DNA from: an uncultured Parafilimonas sp. | GTDB taxonomy: Bacteria; Bacteroidota; Bacteroidia; Chitinophagales; Chitinophagaceae | DNA length: 15,893 bases | Assembly: GCA_937892395.1 (NCBI GenBank) | Contig: CALAGJ010000089.1 | Coordinates: 1 to 15,893 of the forward strand | Direction of reading: 5' to 3' | Shown here: in pieces, positions 14,601-15,893 of the stretch | How positions within the stretch are numbered: position 1 is the first letter of the stretch | How the letters are laid out: each line of letters begins with the position of its first letter | Translations under genes and position numbers: made by a program | The notes under the pieces: model-generated | The model's input: only the letters and a program-made list of their open reading frames with translations | What the model was told of the DNA's origin: nothing | Databases searched by the model: none

Positions 14601-15893
14601 ATGAAAAAAATCTTACTGATATTTTTTATCCTATTCCTTGCGCAGCAAAAAACGGTTATTGCGCAGCAAAATAATTTGCAAAAAAGTATAAGTTTATCAG
14701 TTACCAAAAAGAATTTAAGTGCCGTACTTCAGCAAATTAGTAGCCTCGGCAATTTTTATTTTTCATACAATAGTAAAATCATAATAGGGGATAGTATGGT
14801 ATCATTCACCTGCAACAATATGCCTGTAAATGAAGTGTTGGAAAAATTATTTAATCATACCATCGAGTATCAGGCAGCAGGAAAATATATCATTCTGCAT
14901 CAAAGAAAATTGCCACCACTACCACCTCAATCTCCCATAGCTACATACACCATAAAAGGTATGATTAAAGATGAGCAAACTGGCCAGGGAGTAGCCAATG
15001 TAAGCATCTATGAAAAAACAAGACTTTACTCCACCCTGACCAATTCGGATGGATATTTTGTTTTAAAAATAAAATCAAAATCGCAGCGGCCCTTGCTCAG
15101 TGTAAGCAGAGAAAATTATTTTGATACAAGCATTGTCATTCAGCTGCCCATGGCCAATGATGTTATTGTGTTTATTGAAAATAAATATACCCCGGTGCAG
15201 GATACCGCTACCATCACCATCATATCCCCTACAGATACGATTCCTGTTATCATTCCGGACACTACCATTAGCATTACACAAGCCAAGCCAATCACCACGG
15301 ATAGCATTGTACCTGCGGAAAAAACAGGATGGGCAAAATTTGTACTTAGCAGCAAGCAGCGAGTGCAAGCACTCAACCTCAAAAAGTTTTATACCACACG
15401 CATCTATCAGCTATCTCTTGTGCCGGGCCTAAGCACACATGGCAGACTTAGTTCTCAGGTTGAAAATATTATTTCCATCAATGCTATTGGCGGATACACA
15501 GGTGGCACAGCCGGCATAGAAGCAGGAGGTGTGTTTAATATCAACAGACAGCACACCAAATATCTACAAGCAGCGGGGGTGTTTAATGTAACCGGTGGTA
15601 ATATGAGTGGATTGCAAGCAGCTGGTGTGCATAATCATGTGTTGGGCACTGCCACAGGTTTGCAGGCAAGTGGTGTCAGCAATTTTAGTGGACATCAGTT
15701 TACAGGCATGCAAGTGGCAGGAGTATATAATCACATAGTAGATACCCTACATGGCGCACAAATAAGTGGTGTGGCAAACTATGCTGGCCGCAGTACCAAA
15801 GGAATACAAATAGCAGGGGCAGGAAATATTGCTAATCAAACCATGCAGGGCATACAAGTGGCCGGAGTTTTTAACTATGCCAAAACAATGAGT
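14601..15893 (+). CDS. STN / carboxypeptidase-regulatory-like repeat surface protein, partial
   Basis: The reading frame from ATG 14601 stays open for 431 codons to the window end, so the C-terminus is missing. Residues 1-21 are a signal peptide (MKKILLIFFILFLA, cleavage after VIA). Residues about 26-104 form an STN domain (ISLSVTKKNLSAVLQQIS, FYFSYNSKII, MPVNEVLEKLF, YIILHQRK), the periplasmic module that FecA-like receptors use to talk to FecR proteins. A Pro-rich linker leads to a carboxypeptidase-D-regulatory-like domain at about 116-190 (IKGMIKDEQTGQGVANVSIY, TNSDGYFVLKI). Next come a Thr/Pro/Ile-rich linker at about 196-240 and a segment with YQLSLVPGLSTHG and INAIGGYTGG. From residue 306 there are repeats of 16 residues (QAAGVFNxxxxxxxG type), like the LA_2272-type surface repeat family as I recall it. 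No plug or TonB barrel is visible. It probably sits in the outer membrane; its ligand is unknown. Confidence 0.85.
   Translation, partial: MKKILLIFFILFLAQQKTVIAQQNNLQKSISLSVTKKNLSAVLQQISSLGNFYFSYNSKIIIGDSMVSFTCNNMPVNEVLEKLFNHTIEYQAAGKYIILHQRKLPPLPPQSPIATYTIKGMIKDEQTGQGVANVSIYEKTRLYSTLTNSDGYFVLKIKSKSQRPLLSVSRENYFDTSIVIQLPMANDVIVFIENKYTPVQDTATITIISPTDTIPVIIPDTTISITQAKPITTDSIVPAEKTGWAKFVLSSKQRVQALNLKKFYTTRIYQLSLVPGLSTHGRLSSQVENIISINAIGGYTGGTAGIEAGGVFNINRQHTKYLQAAGVFNVTGGNMSGLQAAGVHNHVLGTATGLQASGVSNFSGHQFTGMQVAGVYNHIVDTLHGAQISGVANYAGRSTKGIQIAGAGNIANQTMQGIQVAGVFNYAKTMS
15516..15893 (+). repeat. 48-bp coding repeats: eight 16-residue AGVxN units
   Basis: Within the STN protein, units of exactly 16 residues follow without gaps from residue 306: IEAGGVFN, LQAAGVFN, LQAAGVHN, LQASGVSN, MQVAGVYN, AQISGVAN, IQIAGAGN, IQVAGVFN, each followed by 7-8 variable residues that mostly end in Gly. 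The last unit is cut by the window edge. The DNA copies are diverged, which argues for an old, selected protein repeat and not recent slippage. Confidence 0.85.

Noticed and set aside
15075..15432. Overlapping ORFs of 80-103 residues on both strands near the window end
   Set aside because: They are shadows of the STN repeat protein, whose frame is open from 14601 to 15893 with clear domains.

Overview
This AT-rich window looks like chromosome from a member of the Bacteroidota, most likely Chitinophagaceae or a relative. The clues are a secreted protein with the fibronectin-like module that usually precedes a type IX secretion (T9SS) sorting signal, DUF4835 and DUF4296 proteins, promoters of the TTG / TAnnTTTG type, few Shine-Dalgarno sequences, and a Bacteroidetes-type ECF sigma / FecR anti-sigma pair. 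The placement is inferred from gene content; no marker gene such as rRNA is present.

Layout. Positions 1-1567 (minus) hold the N-terminal ~520 residues of a secreted seven-bladed FG-GAP-like beta-propeller whose C-terminus lies outside the window. Positions 1568-2119 carry no convincing gene but hold repeats: four 9-bp TTGATT units and a 102-bp tandem repeat with a recurrent GAA-loop hairpin. Next comes a tightly overlapping plus-strand operon: coaBC (coenzyme A synthesis), a DUF4835 (PorD-like) exported protein and a DUF4296 lipoprotein. Converging on it is a minus-strand block of housekeeping genes: a bifunctional RelA/SpoT (p)ppGpp enzyme, proC (proline synthesis) and mqnE (futalosine-route menaquinone synthesis). 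Divergent from rel is exodeoxyribonuclease III. It converges on a MurG-like glycosyltransferase that has no ATG start. An intergenic stretch with two strong inverted repeats precedes an 82-residue ORF of unknown function, which converges on a PLP aminotransferase.

The last 2.9 kb (13014 to the end) is the most interesting part. An ECF sigma factor, a membrane FecR-type anti-sigma factor and a third, exported protein lie head to tail with gaps of 3 and 21 bp. The third protein begins with a signal peptide, an STN domain and a carboxypeptidase-regulatory-like domain, the modules normally found at the front of TonB-dependent transducers. In place of a SusC/FecA barrel it runs into a set of 16-residue AGVxN repeats that continues past the window end. 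This suggests a cell-surface signalling system in which a non-transporter repeat protein replaces the usual receptor.

Limits: all calls come from reading the sequence. No database or structure search was run, and family names are recalled from motif recognition.
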